Below, in pieces: positions 8,254-15,963 of a stretch of 45,153 nt of DNA. The translations under genes were made by a program, and so were the position numbers. How positions within the stretch are numbered: the stretch's first letter is position 1; each line of letters opens with the position of its first letter. Source of the DNA: Comamonas sp. lk (GTDB taxonomy: Bacteria; Pseudomonadota; Gammaproteobacteria; Burkholderiales; Burkholderiaceae_C); contig CAMAQV010000024.1 in the NCBI GenBank assembly GCA_945860595.1, positions 1 to 45,153 on the forward strand, given 5' to 3'. The notes beneath the pieces were generated by a model, which did no database searches, was not told where the DNA came from, and saw nothing but the letters and a program-made list of their open reading frames with translations.

Positions 8254-10077
8254 ATGCCGGTTTTTACCAAACGTCTGGATTCGCCGCAGGCCTACGAGGT
8301 GGCGCAGGCGATGATGGACGGCTTCAACCGCCACTACCAGCTTTTTCGTACCGAATCCGCACGCGCCAAGCACCGCTTTGAGACGCAAGACTGGCACGGC
8401 CAACAGCGCGCGCAGCGCGAGCGCATCGAGTTCTATGACCTGCGCGTCAAAGAATGCAGCAACCGCCTCGAGCGCGAGTTCAAGGCCGGTGAGCAGGCCA
8501 TGGAGGTCTGGCAGCAAATCAAGCTGCACTACATCGGCCTGCTGGTGGACCACCACCAGCCGGAGCTGGCGGAGACTTTCTTCAACTCGGTCACCACCAA
8601 AATTCTGCACCGTGCGTACTTCCTGAATGACTTCATTTTTGTCCGCCCTGCGGTCAGCACTGAGTACATCGAAGATGGCGCTTTGGGCGCAGAGCCAACG
8701 TACCGCGCCTACTACCCCACGCGGGACACCATACAGTCCACGATGCTGCGTTTGGTCCATGACTTTGGCTTGCGCGTACCCTTTGTGGACCTGGAGCGTG
8801 ACGCCGCCTTGGTGGCGCAGGCCATGGCGCAGCGCTTGGGTGAGGTCAAGCTGCGCGCCAATTTCCAGATCCAGGCCTTGTCAGGCCTGTTTTTTCGCAA
8901 CAAAGGCTGCTACATCGTGGGCAAGCTGATCAACGGTTTTGCCGAGGTGCCGTTTGCGTTGCCCATCCTCCACCATGCATCGGGTGGCCTAGTGATTGAC
9001 GCAGCCCTGTTTGGCGAGGATGACTTGCTTATCCTCTTTAGCTTCGCCCGCGCCTACTTTATGGTGGACATGGAAATACCGTCTGCGTATGTGCAGTTCT
9101 TGCGCAGCATGATGCCGCGCAAACCGCGCAACGAAATCTACAACGCGCTCGGGCTGGCCAAGCAGGGCAAGAACCTGTTCTACCGGGATTTTTTGTACCA
9201 CCTGCGCCATTCGACCGACCAGTTCCGTATTGCGCCGGGCATCAAGGGCATGGTCATGCTGGTGTTTGACTTGCCCAGTTTTCCCTACGTGTTCAAGGTC
9301 ATCAAGGACTTTTACCCGCCGCCCAAAGACACCACCCGCGAGCAGATCAAAGGCAAGTACCTGCTGGTGAAGCAGCACGACCGGGTTGGCCGCATGGCGG
9401 ATACGCTGGAATACAGCGCGGTCGGGTTCCCGCGCAAGCGTTTTGACGATGCGCTCCTGGCCGAGATTGAAAAATTCGCGCCCAGCCAGCTTGAAATCAT
9501 CGACAACGCGGGCGAGCAAGAGGTCATCATCCAACACCTCTATATTGAGCGGCGAATGATCCCGCTCAATATTTATCTGCAAGAAGCCTTTGACGTGGAG
9601 GGCGTTGCGCAGGGCAGCAGCGCCGGCGGTGTTTTTGCGCAGCAGCAAATCGAGCGGGCGGTGGTGGAGTACGGCAACGCCATCAAAGACCTGGTCTCGG
9701 CGAATATTTTCCCCGGTGACATGTTGTGGAAAAACTTCGGCGTCACCCGCCACGGCAAAGTGGTTTTTTACGATTACGACGAGATCGAATACATCACCGA
9801 CTGCAACTTCCGCCGCGTGCCCGCTCCGCGCACCGAAGAAGACGAAATGTCCGGCGAAGTCTGGTACCACGTCGGCCCGCGCGATGTGTTCCCGGAAACC
9901 TTCGCGCCGTTTTTGCTGGGCAACCCGCTGGTGCGCAAAGCCTTCATGGCGCACCACGCCGACCTGCTCGATGTGGATTTCTGGCAAGGCCACAAAGAGC
10001 GCATCGCCGCAGGCTATGTCCACGACGTCTTTCCCTACGACCAGGACCAGCGCTTTCCCCCTTCTTCCGCACACTAG
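8254..10077 (+). CDS. aceK: Isocitrate dehydrogenase kinase/phosphatase
   Basis: 607 residues; E. coli AceK is 578. The start ATG at 8254 follows an AGGAG at about 8240 and lies 19 bases after the carbonic anhydrase stop; the frame is open further upstream but overlaps that gene. The N-terminal half is the AceK regulatory region and the C-terminal half has the kinase-like fold with [15 protein letters not shown] (ATP-binding lysine region), [20 protein letters not shown] and the catalytic-loop/metal region [20 protein letters not shown] plus YDYDEIEY. AceK phosphorylates isocitrate dehydrogenase to push carbon through the glyoxylate shunt. Leucine is degraded to acetyl-CoA and acetoacetate, so co-location with the liu genes is metabolically sensible. 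Confidence 0.95.
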   Translation: MPVFTKRLDSPQAYEVAQAMMDGFNRHYQLFRTESARAKHRFETQDWHGQQRAQRERIEFYDLRVKECSNRLEREFKAGEQAMEVWQQIKLHYIGLLVDHHQPELAETFFNSVTTKILHRAYFLNDFIFVRPAVSTEYIEDGALGAEPTYRAYYPTRDTIQSTMLRLVHDFGLRVPFVDLERDAALVAQAMAQRLGEVKLRANFQIQALSGLFFRNKGCYIVGKLINGFAEVPFALPILHHASGGLVIDAALFGEDDLLILFSFARAYFMVDMEIPSAYVQFLRSMMPRKPRNEIYNALGLAKQGKNLFYRDFLYHLRHSTDQFRIAPGIKGMVMLVFDLPSFPYVFKVIKDFYPPPKDTTREQIKGKYLLVKQHDRVGRMADTLEYSAVGFPRKRFDDALLAEIEKFAPSQLEIIDNAGEQEVIIQHLYIERRMIPLNIYLQEAFDVEGVAQGSSAGGVFAQQQIERAVVEYGNAIKDLVSANIFPGDMLWKNFGVTRHGKVVFYDYDEIEYITDCNFRRVPAPRTEEDEMSGEVWYHVGPRDVFPETFAPFLLGNPLVRKAFMAHHADLLDVDFWQGHKERIAAGYVHDVFPYDQDQRFPPSSAH

Positions 10078-10099
10078 TTTTTTACACAAGGATTCTTTT

Positions 10100-11287
10100 A
10101 TGTCTGCTACCGATCCCGTCGTTATCGTCAGCGCCGCCCGTACCCCCATGGGGAGTTTCCAGGGCGACTTCTCTGCCCTTTCCGCGCACGATCTGGGCGG
10201 TGTAGCCATTGCTGCGGCCATGCAGCGCGCCGGTATCAGCGGCGATCTGGTGACCGAGGTTTTGTTCGGCAACTGCCTGATGGCCGGGCAGGGCCAGGCC
10301 CCGGCGCGCCAGGCGGCATTCAAGGGCGGCTTGCCCCAAAGCGCGGGCGCGGTGACCTTGTCCAAGATGTGCGGATCGGGCATGCGCGCGGCCATGTTCG
10401 GCCACGACATGCTGCTGGCCGGTTCGCACGAGGTGCTGGTGGCCGGTGGCATGGAAAGCATGACCAACGCGCCCTACCTGCTGCTCAAAGGCCGCAGCGG
10501 CTACCGCATGGGCAGCGACAAAATTTATGACCACATGATGCTCGACGGCCTGGAAGACGCCTACGAGGCCGGCCGCAGCATGGGCACTTTTGGCGAAGAC
10601 TGCGCTGCCAAATACAGCTTCACCCGCGCCGAGCAAGACGCCTTTGCCACCACCAGCGTGCAGCGCGCCAAAGCCGCCACCGAATCCGGCGCGTTCGCCG
10701 CTGAGATCGCCCCGGTCACCGTCAAAGACCGCAGCGGCGAGCGCGTGGTGTCCATCGACGAAGGCCCTGGCAAAGTCAAGCTCGACAAAATCAGCACCCT
10801 GCGCCCCGCCTTCAAAAAAGACGGCACCATCACCGCCGCCACCAGCTCGTCTATCAACGACGGCGCAGCCGCCCTGGTTCTCATGCGCGCCAGCACCGCC
10901 GCCAAACTGGGCTGCACCCCGCTGGCCCGCATCGTCAGCCACGCCACCCATGCGCAAGCGCCTGAGTGGTTCACCACCGCGCCGGTGGGCGCCACCCAAA
11001 AAGCGCTGGCCAAAGCCGGTTGGGCCGTGAAAGACGTGGACCTGTGGGAAGTCAACGAAGCCTTCGCCGTCGTCCCTATGGCGCTCATGAAAGAGCTGGG
11101 CGTAGCGCACGAAGTGCTCAATGTCAACGGCGGCGCATGCGCCCTGGGCCACCCCATAGGCGCCTCCGGCGCACGCATCATGGTCACGTTGATCCACGCG
11201 CTCAAGGCACGCGGTCTGACGCGCGGTCTGGCGACTTTGTGTATTGGTGGGGGAGAGGGGACGGCGGTGGCTTTGGAATTGATCTAA
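10100..11287 (+). CDS. Acetyl-CoA acetyltransferase (thiolase)
   Basis: 395 residues. The ATG at 10100 follows AAGGA at 10088-10092; the upstream open frame is only read-through of aceK. The catalytic triad is complete: C91 in SKMCGSGM, H351 in GHPIGASG and C381 in LCIGGGEG. GGMESMTNAPY and NEAFAVVPMA are standard thiolase blocks. The enzyme cleaves acetoacetyl-CoA to two acetyl-CoA, or runs in reverse for acetoacetyl-CoA synthesis. In this cluster it would finish leucine breakdown after HMG-CoA lyase yields acetoacetate, provided a CoA-transferase or ligase elsewhere activates it. A longer-chain ketoacyl thiolase cannot be excluded. Confidence 0.92.
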   Translation: MSATDPVVIVSAARTPMGSFQGDFSALSAHDLGGVAIAAAMQRAGISGDLVTEVLFGNCLMAGQGQAPARQAAFKGGLPQSAGAVTLSKMCGSGMRAAMFGHDMLLAGSHEVLVAGGMESMTNAPYLLLKGRSGYRMGSDKIYDHMMLDGLEDAYEAGRSMGTFGEDCAAKYSFTRAEQDAFATTSVQRAKAATESGAFAAEIAPVTVKDRSGERVVSIDEGPGKVKLDKISTLRPAFKKDGTITAATSSSINDGAAALVLMRASTAAKLGCTPLARIVSHATHAQAPEWFTTAPVGATQKALAKAGWAVKDVDLWEVNEAFAVVPMALMKELGVAHEVLNVNGGACALGHPIGASGARIMVTLIHALKARGLTRGLATLCIGGGEGTAVALELI

Positions 11288-11426
11288 CCACTTACACGTA
11301 GCGCGAGGTGTGGCGGACTATGCCGGAACGGCCGAATTTCACTTACCTACCCGGATGCTGATGTTTCGGTGGTTTTATGGCACCCGTCCCTCCATACAGC
11401 CAGCGGTTTCTCAGCTTGTAAACTGT

Positions 11427-11438
11427 ACGAAATTTCGT
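11427..11438. promoter_or_regulatory. 12-bp perfect palindrome, candidate antitoxin operator
   Basis: ACGAAATTTCGT is a perfect palindrome 13 bases before the antitoxin start and just upstream of a GAAAGG ribosome binding site (11440-11445). Antitoxins of this class normally repress their own operon by binding such palindromes. The remaining 11288-11426 contains no convincing gene. Confidence 0.5.
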
Positions 11439-11451
11439 CGAAAGGTTTCCC

Positions 11452-11703
11452 ATGGACGTTCTGCTGGCAAAGACAAGCATCGGCATATCCGAACTGCGCG
11501 AGGCACCCGCACGCGTGTTTGAACAGGCCGGGGACGAGGCGCTGGTTGTGTTGAACCACAACAAGCCTGCTGGCTATATCGTCTCCACGGTGTGGATGGG
11601 GCGCGTGCTCGATGCCTTGGCGGATCGCGTCGTAGCCGATAAAGCGATCAAACGGTTAGGTACGCTCAAGAGGGCGCGGTTGCTCAATCCATTGGATCTG
11701 TGA
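11452..11703 (+). CDS. Type II antitoxin, Phd/YefM (StbD-like)
   Basis: 83 residues. The N-terminal half (ISELREAPARVFEQAG, then EALVVLNHNKPAGYIVS) has the pattern of Phd/YefM/StbD DNA-binding antitoxins. The C-terminal tail is basic and helical and would wrap the toxin. GAAAGG precedes the ATG at a good distance. The stop overlaps the GTG start of the toxin gene (GTGA at 11700-11703). The pair sits between the thiolase and acyl-CoA dehydrogenase genes of the leucine cluster. It is expected to neutralise the RelE-like toxin and autoregulate through the palindrome at 11427-11438. Confidence 0.82.
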   Translation: MDVLLAKTSIGISELREAPARVFEQAGDEALVVLNHNKPAGYIVSTVWMGRVLDALADRVVADKAIKRLGTLKRARLLNPLDL

Positions 11704-11987
11704 GCCAAGCCTATGTCTTGGCCATGCATCCGCTCGCCGAGCGTGAATGGGCCAAACTGGACGAAGCCGTAAAAGGGCGTTTCAAGTCCAAGCTACTCAA
11801 GCAACGCTTAATCAACCCGCGTGTGGCCAAGGATGCTTTGCATGGCGCGCCTGATTTGTACAAGATCAAAATCACATCGCCCCAATACCGCCTGGCTTAC
11901 CATGTCGATGACCGATTGCGGCGCGTCACCATATTGGCAATCAGCACCCGCGACGATGTATATGCGCTTTTAGACCATCGTCTTTGA
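11700..11987 (+). CDS. Type II toxin, RelE/ParE superfamily (StbE-like)
   Basis: 95 residues from a GTG start overlapping the antitoxin stop. The sequence has the compact RelE-type layout: helix with HPLAEREWAKLDEAVKGRFKSKL, then LYKIKITSPQYRLAYHVDD strands and the C-terminal VTILAISTRDDVYALL. The basic residues and the arginine in the YRLAY strand match ribosome-dependent mRNA interferases of the RelE/StbE branch. Its target is not shown by sequence, and a ParE-like gyrase poison is the alternative. It probably came in as a stabilising module, since both neighbours belong to fatty/amino acid catabolism. Confidence 0.82.
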   Translation: MSQAYVLAMHPLAEREWAKLDEAVKGRFKSKLLKQRLINPRVAKDALHGAPDLYKIKITSPQYRLAYHVDDRLRRVTILAISTRDDVYALLDHRL

Positions 11988-12048
11988 TGCCTCGGCTCCA
12001 AGACCTTCGTCGTCCTTAGAACCGCTGTTTTCACTTCAGAAAATCCCC

Positions 12049-13176
12049 ATGCTCCTAACCCCCGACCAAGAAGCCATCCGCGACGCCCTGCGTGACTTTG
12101 CGCAGGCCGAGTTGTGGCCCCATGCGGCCCGATGGGACCGCGAAAAAACCTTTCCCCGCGAGGCCCTGCGCGGCCTGGCGGCGCTGGGCGCTTACGGCGT
12201 GTGTGTTCCGCAAGAGTTAGGTGGCGCGGGGCTGGATTACCTGGCGCTGGCGCTGGTGATTGAGGAGATTGCCGCAGGCGACGGCGGGACCAGTACCGTG
12301 ATCAGCGTGACCAACTGCCCGGTCAACGCCATCCTGCTGCGCTACGGCAACGCGGCCCAGAAAAAGCAGTGGCTCACGCCGCTGGCGCAAGGCGACATGC
12401 TGGGTGCGTTTTGCCTGACCGAGCCGCACACGGGCAGCGACGCGTCTGCACTGCGCACCACTGCGGTCAAAAACGGTGACGCGTATGTGATTAACGGCGT
12501 CAAGCAGTTCATCACCAGCGGCAAAAACGGCGACGTGGCCATCGTCATCGCCTTGACCGACAAGGGCGCAGGCAAAAAAGGGATAAGCGCGTTTCTGGTG
12601 CCCACCAACGCACCCGGCTATGTGGTGGCGCGGCTGGAAGACAAGCTGGGCCAGCATTCCAGCGACACGGCGCAAATCAACTTCGACAACTGCCGCATTC
12701 CCGCCGAGAACCTGATCGGTCAAGAAGGCGAGGGCTACGCCATTGCGCTGGGCGGCCTGGAGGGCGGGCGCATCGGCATTGCCGCGCAAAGCCTGGGCAT
12801 GGCGCGCAGCGCACTCGACGTGGCTATCGCCTACGCCAAAGACCGCCAGAGTTTTGGTCAGCCCATCTTCAACCACCAGGCCGTGGGCTTTCGCCTGGCC
12901 GAATGCGCCACACAACTAGAGGCCGCGCGCCAACTCACCTGGCACGCCGCCGCCCTGCGCGACGCCGGCCGCCCCTGCCTGAAAGAAGCCGCCATGGCCA
13001 AGCTTTTCGCCAGCGAAATGGCCGAAAACGTCTGCAGCGCCGCCATCCAAACCCTGGGCGGTTACGGATACGTGAACGACTTCCCCCTGGAGCGCATTTA
13101 CCGCGACGTGCGCGTGTGCCAGATTTATGAGGGGACTAGCGACGTGCAGAAGATGTTGATTCAGCGGGGGCTTTAG
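12049..13176 (+). CDS. Acyl-CoA dehydrogenase, short/branched-chain type
   Basis: 375 residues, an FAD-dependent enzyme. LTEPHTGSDASALRT and FITSGKNGDVAIV are the flavin-binding blocks, RQSFGQPIFNHQAVGFRLAE is the conserved arginine helix and GGYGYVNDFPLERIYRDVRV the C-terminal signature. Unlike the ivd gene product, its catalytic base is the usual C-terminal glutamate, E361 in YEGTSDVQ, placing it with short-chain butyryl-CoA-type enzymes. Substrate chain length is not determinable. It was presumably once contiguous with the thiolase gene, from which the toxin-antitoxin pair now separates it. Confidence 0.92.
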   Translation: MLLTPDQEAIRDALRDFAQAELWPHAARWDREKTFPREALRGLAALGAYGVCVPQELGGAGLDYLALALVIEEIAAGDGGTSTVISVTNCPVNAILLRYGNAAQKKQWLTPLAQGDMLGAFCLTEPHTGSDASALRTTAVKNGDAYVINGVKQFITSGKNGDVAIVIALTDKGAGKKGISAFLVPTNAPGYVVARLEDKLGQHSSDTAQINFDNCRIPAENLIGQEGEGYAIALGGLEGGRIGIAAQSLGMARSALDVAIAYAKDRQSFGQPIFNHQAVGFRLAECATQLEAARQLTWHAAALRDAGRPCLKEAAMAKLFASEMAENVCSAAIQTLGGYGYVNDFPLERIYRDVRVCQIYEGTSDVQKMLIQRGL

Positions 13177-13541
13177 GGCGCATCGTTTTTGACTGACGCC
13201 GCTTCTCGGCCAGTCGCGGCTTGGCCGTTGCAGCCCCGCCATCGGGAAAATGTCAGATGGCAGATGTATACCTTTTGAGAAATAGGTTACATTGTTTTTA
13301 ACGCATATCAATCCGAGTCTGATTCAGTAGACGCGTTGAGTCCAACGCAGGTCTGTCGGTTTTGTCAGATTTTTATGCCCACACATTCATACAGTTCATT
13401 GGGCGAAACTTTTAATGTCAAAAGATTTTTTGAAGTTTTTGCAAACGAGTTGTCTGCTTGTGCGCCGGAGATATCCGGTGGTTTGCGGGCTACATCAAAG
13501 TTAGAGCACAGAGTGACGCATTGCCGAACTGGGAGAGTCGG
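13177..13541. other. Intergenic stretch, AT-richer, no assigned gene
   Basis: 365 bases between the acyl-CoA dehydrogenase and the first cassette gene. An imperfect hairpin lies at 13191-13215 (GACTG and GCCG arms) but lacks a downstream T-run. A 6-bp perfect stem-loop lies at 13333-13348 (GCGTTG/CAACGC). Base composition drops noticeably after about 13260. A small open frame starting with ATG at 13375 (56 codons, ending at 13545) has no recognisable features. The left boundary of the cassette array should lie here, but I could not identify an attI or a complete attC. Confidence 0.5.
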
Positions 13542-14009
13542 TTGAAGAGTCTTATCGCAGTCCTTCTTTTCGTATTGCACGGGTTGGCAATTGCCCAATC
13601 CCCTGCATACAACGGTGTTTCAGTCAAGAAGGGCCTGGACGCCTACGATCGCATTTACGTCACGAAGAATGCATCCGACGACGACTTCCGGGAGGGAACG
13701 ATGTTGATCGCCTACGTCTCGGGAATGCTCGCTGTCCACAGGGCAAACAACTTGACAGCCGTGCTTTTGTTTGCGGCAAACAATCCTGAATCCGCGGGTG
13801 CCGCACGACCGAAGACATCTGAGGTGGAGGCAATGAGACTAAAGACAATGCTTGTCTTCACGCCGCTGCTCTCGCTGCCAGAAGCGCTTCCTCCCGAACA
13901 ACTCGTCGCTATCCTTCGAAAGTTCCTCAACGAACACCCGGAACGCTGGAGCCAGAGCGCGGCAAGTCTCATAACTGACGCGCTTGTCGGCGCCTTCCCT
14001 AGCAAGTAG
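13542..14009 (+). CDS. Secreted small protein resembling the Rap1a/Tai family (integron cassette gene)
   Basis: 155 residues from a TTG start at 13542 with GGGAG at 13531-13535. This start gives a clean signal peptide (KSLIAVLLFVLHGLAIAQS), whereas a TTG at 13458 would add an unlikely N-terminal extension. The C-terminal LPPEQLVAILRKFLNEHPER plus SAASLITDALVGAF pattern resembles Rap1a/Tai-type periplasmic proteins, a family that includes T6SS immunity proteins. The cysteines common in that family are absent. Codon usage and composition differ from the catabolic genes, and an attC site follows 16 bases after the stop, making this a probable gene cassette. The function is unknown; the Rap1a link is tentative. 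Confidence 0.6.
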   Translation: MKSLIAVLLFVLHGLAIAQSPAYNGVSVKKGLDAYDRIYVTKNASDDDFREGTMLIAYVSGMLAVHRANNLTAVLLFAANNPESAGAARPKTSEVEAMRLKTMLVFTPLLSLPEALPPEQLVAILRKFLNEHPERWSQSAASLITDALVGAFPSK

Positions 14010-14024
14010 CTCATGCGAGCTGCG

Positions 14025-14135
14025 CCCTAACTCCTCTCTGAACCGGACACGCAACGGCATGCCTCGCCTGGGCCTAATTTCATTCTGGCCCAGGCGTGTC
14101 CTGCCGCTGCGCGCCGGTTAGCTCAAACGTTAGCC
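14025..14135 (+). repeat. Integron attC recombination site 1
   Basis: 111 bases. The left end CCCTAAC (14025-14031, R'' box) and the right end GTTAGCC (14129-14135, R' box) are the hallmark terminal boxes. Inside them CTGAACCGG (14038-14046) pairs with CCGGTTAG (14115-14122) as the L''/L' boxes with the typical one-base irregularity. The right half, GGTTAGCTCAAACGTTAGCC, has the classical attC arrangement. The central part is an imperfect inverted repeat (CGCCTGGGCC / GGCCCAGGCG). It immediately follows one open frame and precedes the next by 13 bases. Confidence 0.85.
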
Positions 14136-14148
14136 ATCAGGAGTTGTA

Positions 14149-14829
14149 ATGAAGCGTGCCGGTAGCATCGAGGCTTTGCTCAAGGCGGTTCGCGGTGACT
14201 TTGCGCGGCTCAAAGACGAATACAACGCATCGCTCCATCAGAAGCACGTGGGCGACGATCTCAAGGTCTCGATCAAGAACATCTTTGAGAATCTACGCTC
14301 CTCTCTCGACTACCTCGCGCACGACATCTTCGAAGTGCACTGCGCCAACGCTAAGAAGCCCGATCCGTTGTACTTTCCAATAAGGCCGTCGGCACCAGAG
14401 TTCGGTACCGCAATCACCAAAAAATACCCAGACCTCCAAACCACCGCCCCGCAGGTTTACGGTCTGTTGGAAGCCGTGCAACCCTATCGCGATCCCTGGC
14501 TCGGTCAGTTCAACAAGCTAAACAACCACAACAAGCATCAAGACCTGGTGGAGCAATCAAGAACCGAAGCGCGTCAGGTCACGGTGTCCCGTGGAGGCGG
14601 TTCGGTTAGTTGGGGTTCGGGCGTCACATTCGGTTCTGGTGTTAGCGTAATGGGTGTGTCAATCGATCCGAAGACTCAAATGCCTGTCCCGAATACGGTC
14701 GCGAGGACCGAGGTTGTCACTTGGATCGATTTCCGCTTTCGCGAGATCGACCAATCCATACTGCCTTTCATCGACGCATCGATAGTCAACGACGACAATC
14801 TCTTCCGCTCATTGCAGCCGTACGTCTGA
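14149..14829 (+). CDS. Uncharacterised integron cassette protein, helical, possible HEPN-like fold
   Basis: 226 residues with CAGGAG at 14137-14142 six bases before the ATG. It lies exactly between two attC sites, with the stop only one base before the second. The N-terminal half is predicted helical (SIEALLKAVRGDFARLKDEY, then IFENLRSSLDYLAHDIFE), followed by a PLYFPIRP loop and a conserved-looking FNKLNNHNKHQDLV segment. The combination of LRSSLDYLA and N..KH recalls a broad group of uncharacterised bacterial proteins with HEPN-like helical bundles. A glycine/serine-rich strand region (about 145-165) follows. No catalytic motif is evident; the assignment is descriptive only. Confidence 0.75.
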   Translation: MKRAGSIEALLKAVRGDFARLKDEYNASLHQKHVGDDLKVSIKNIFENLRSSLDYLAHDIFEVHCANAKKPDPLYFPIRPSAPEFGTAITKKYPDLQTTAPQVYGLLEAVQPYRDPWLGQFNKLNNHNKHQDLVEQSRTEARQVTVSRGGGSVSWGSGVTFGSGVSVMGVSIDPKTQMPVPNTVARTEVVTWIDFRFREIDQSILPFIDASIVNDDNLFRSLQPYV

Positions 14830-14830
14830 T

Positions 14831-14908
14831 GGCTAACGATTCGCCCCACCTGACGTTGGCCAGCCGGCTTCGCCGTCTGTCGCCCGCAGGTGAGCTTAAA
14901 CGTTAGGC
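14831..14908 (+). repeat. Integron attC recombination site 2
   Basis: 78 bases. Left box GGCTAAC (14831-14837) and right box GTTAGGC (14902-14908) are reverse complements at the CTAAC core. Inner boxes ACCTG (14848-14852) and CAGGT (14887-14891) pair, and the right half ends in the characteristic GAGCTTAAACGTTAGGC. The centre has a GC-rich CCGGCTTCGCCG-type hairpin. Together with the site at 14025-14135 it brackets one gene, giving a textbook cassette of about 770 bases. Confidence 0.85.
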
Positions 14909-15090
14909 ATCTCGTCATGATCGTCAGATAGTTTGACCGAGATGCAGATTTCGGCGGCATGCGCGCCTGTTTGATCGAACTCCAGGATTTCGAGCGCCGA
15001 ATCGACCCCCGAAAGCCCGCCGACGACGAGATAACGGTCGCTCACATCAGGATTTTCGGAGCTGTACGTCGATTTTGAAAAGAACCTCAC
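14896..15090 (-). CDS. Small hypothetical protein, reverse-oriented cassette gene
   Basis: 64 residues on the minus strand, the only sensible frame in the segment between attC site 2 and the degenerate attC remnant at 15107. The sequence is acidic and non-repetitive (RYLVVGGLSGVDSALEILEF, then EICISVKLSDDHDEM) and does not look like the antisense of another gene. Its stop codon and last three residues are supplied by the attC core itself (AACGTTTAA on the minus strand). Cassettes with genes opposite to the array are known. No family is recognised, and expression would need its own promoter. Confidence 0.4.
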   Translation of the reverse strand: MRFFSKSTYSSENPDVSDRYLVVGGLSGVDSALEILEFDQTGAHAAEICISVKLSDDHDEMPNV

Positions 15091-15106
15091 TGCTCGTGCG
15101 GGTGAG

Positions 15107-15155
15107 GCCTAACAAGGCGCTGCAGGCGCCCTACGCAGAGGCAGTATCGTTAGCG
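15107..15155 (+). repeat. Degenerate or truncated attC site 3
   Basis: GCCTAACAAGGCGCTGCAG at 15107-15125 matches the very common left end of attC sites. A possible right box GTTAGCG is at 15149-15155. At 49 bases the site is shorter than usual and the L boxes are not clear, so I read it as a decayed end of the cassette array. Nothing further is recognised between here and 15261. Confidence 0.45.
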
Positions 15156-15261
15156 TCAGCCAGTTCGCACCGCACGATACGGCCCAATACGCCAGCCATG
15201 GTAACGCGGGCATCATCCACTTCGCGGGCAAATCAATGGCGAGGCAAGCGTGCGGTGTCCG

Positions 15262-15675
15262 CTACGCCTTGAATGGGTTGAACAGTGGAACGTCGAAAGA
15301 CTTGAAGTCTGCGACGTTCCGGGTGACCACCGTTAAACCATGGATCTTGGCTGTCGCGGCAATCATCGCGTCCTCGTAAATCGTGTCGGACTGGCGATGC
15401 ATCAACTGAGCCCAGGCCCTGAACGAAGCTGCGTCCATCGGCAGCACGTTGTAGCAGGAAGCCACCATCTCCAACCACGCCTCAATCTCCAGCGCCTTAG
15501 CCTCGTTTTGGTCGCGCGTGAGTTCAATGCCTGCTTGAATCTCACCAATGGTGACAGCCGAAATATGAAGTTTTGTGTCATCAAGTCCCGCGAACCAGGC
15601 CAGTACCGCGCCGTGCGGTTTTGGCTTCCGCAATTCGGAGACAACATTCGTGTCGAGTAGGTACATGGGCGTCAT
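15262..15675 (-). CDS. PIN-domain ribonuclease toxin (VapC-like)
   Basis: 137 residues. The start ATG at 15673-15675 overlaps the antitoxin stop (ATGA); a second ATG three codons later is possible. PIN hallmarks are YLLDTNVVSEL with D8, E45 in AVTIGEIQAGIE, D102 in IYEDAMIAATA and D123 in TRNVADFK, the acidic quartet that binds Mg/Mn for single-strand RNA cleavage. The closest known branch is the FitB/VapC type, which targets tRNA or rRNA. Cotranscribed with the Phd-like antitoxin; the pair forms the second addiction module in this region and lies directly beside the cassette array. Confidence 0.9.
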   Translation of the reverse strand: MTPMYLLDTNVVSELRKPKPHGAVLAWFAGLDDTKLHISAVTIGEIQAGIELTRDQNEAKALEIEAWLEMVASCYNVLPMDAASFRAWAQLMHRQSDTIYEDAMIAATAKIHGLTVVTRNVADFKSFDVPLFNPFKA

Positions 15676-15929
15676 TCCGCAGGAGTTGGAGCGCGTCGGC
15701 GCGCACCGCCACGGGCGCGAAGCGCAAGGTCTGCACGTCCTTGCTGCGAGAGCAGCAATTGCTTCAGCGATGGCCGCGCTGCGGCAGTCAAGCGCCGCCA
15801 CTCGTCCACTGGCATGAGTACGGCGGCCTCGGTGCCCCTCTTGGTCACCATCTGCGGCCCTTCCGCCAAGCAAGTCTCTAGGAATTCACTGAACCGTGCT
15901 TTCGCATCCTGAATCGGCCATGTTTGCAT
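15672..15929 (-). CDS. Type II antitoxin, Phd/YefM family
   Basis: 85 residues. The N-terminal WPIQDAKARFSEFLETCLAE, then PQMVTKRGTEAAVLMPVDEW, is the canonical Phd/YefM DNA-binding fold. The C-terminal basic tail (RARGGARRRAPTPAE) would contact the toxin. The ATG at 15927-15929 follows GGGGGA on the minus strand. It precedes and overlaps the PIN toxin. A 9-bp direct repeat just upstream (15943-15963) is the likely autoregulatory operator. Confidence 0.88.
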   Translation of the reverse strand: MQTWPIQDAKARFSEFLETCLAEGPQMVTKRGTEAAVLMPVDEWRRLTAAARPSLKQLLLSQQGRADLALRARGGARRRAPTPAE

Positions 15930-15942
15930 AAATCCCCCAATA

Positions 15943-15963
15943 TGACTAGTTGGCTGACTAGTT
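15943..15963 (-). promoter_or_regulatory. Direct-repeat operator of the Phd/PIN module
   Basis: TGACTAGTT occurs twice (15943-15951 and 15955-15963) with a 12-base period, and each copy contains the palindrome ACTAGT. The element begins 14 bases upstream of the antitoxin start. Spacing of about one helical turn suits cooperative binding of antitoxin dimers. Confidence 0.6.

Noticed and set aside
11310..11522. 70-codon frame upstream of the RelE-type module
   Set aside because: It overlaps the antitoxin start and its operator and has no recognisable protein features.
13191..13215. Hairpin after the acyl-CoA dehydrogenase as a terminator
   Set aside because: The T-run lies before, not after, the stem on the plus strand, so it does not fit an intrinsic terminator in either direction.
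13333..13348. GCGTTG-AGTC-CAACGC hairpin as an attC or attI boundary
   Set aside because: The boxes GTTGAGT and GTCCAAC fit loose attC consensus, but they overlap each other in a tiny stem-loop and lack L boxes.
13336..13545. Small plus-strand frame before the first cassette gene
   Set aside because: No ribosome binding site, no family features and it overlaps the better-supported TTG start at 13542; kept only as a note in the intergenic entry.
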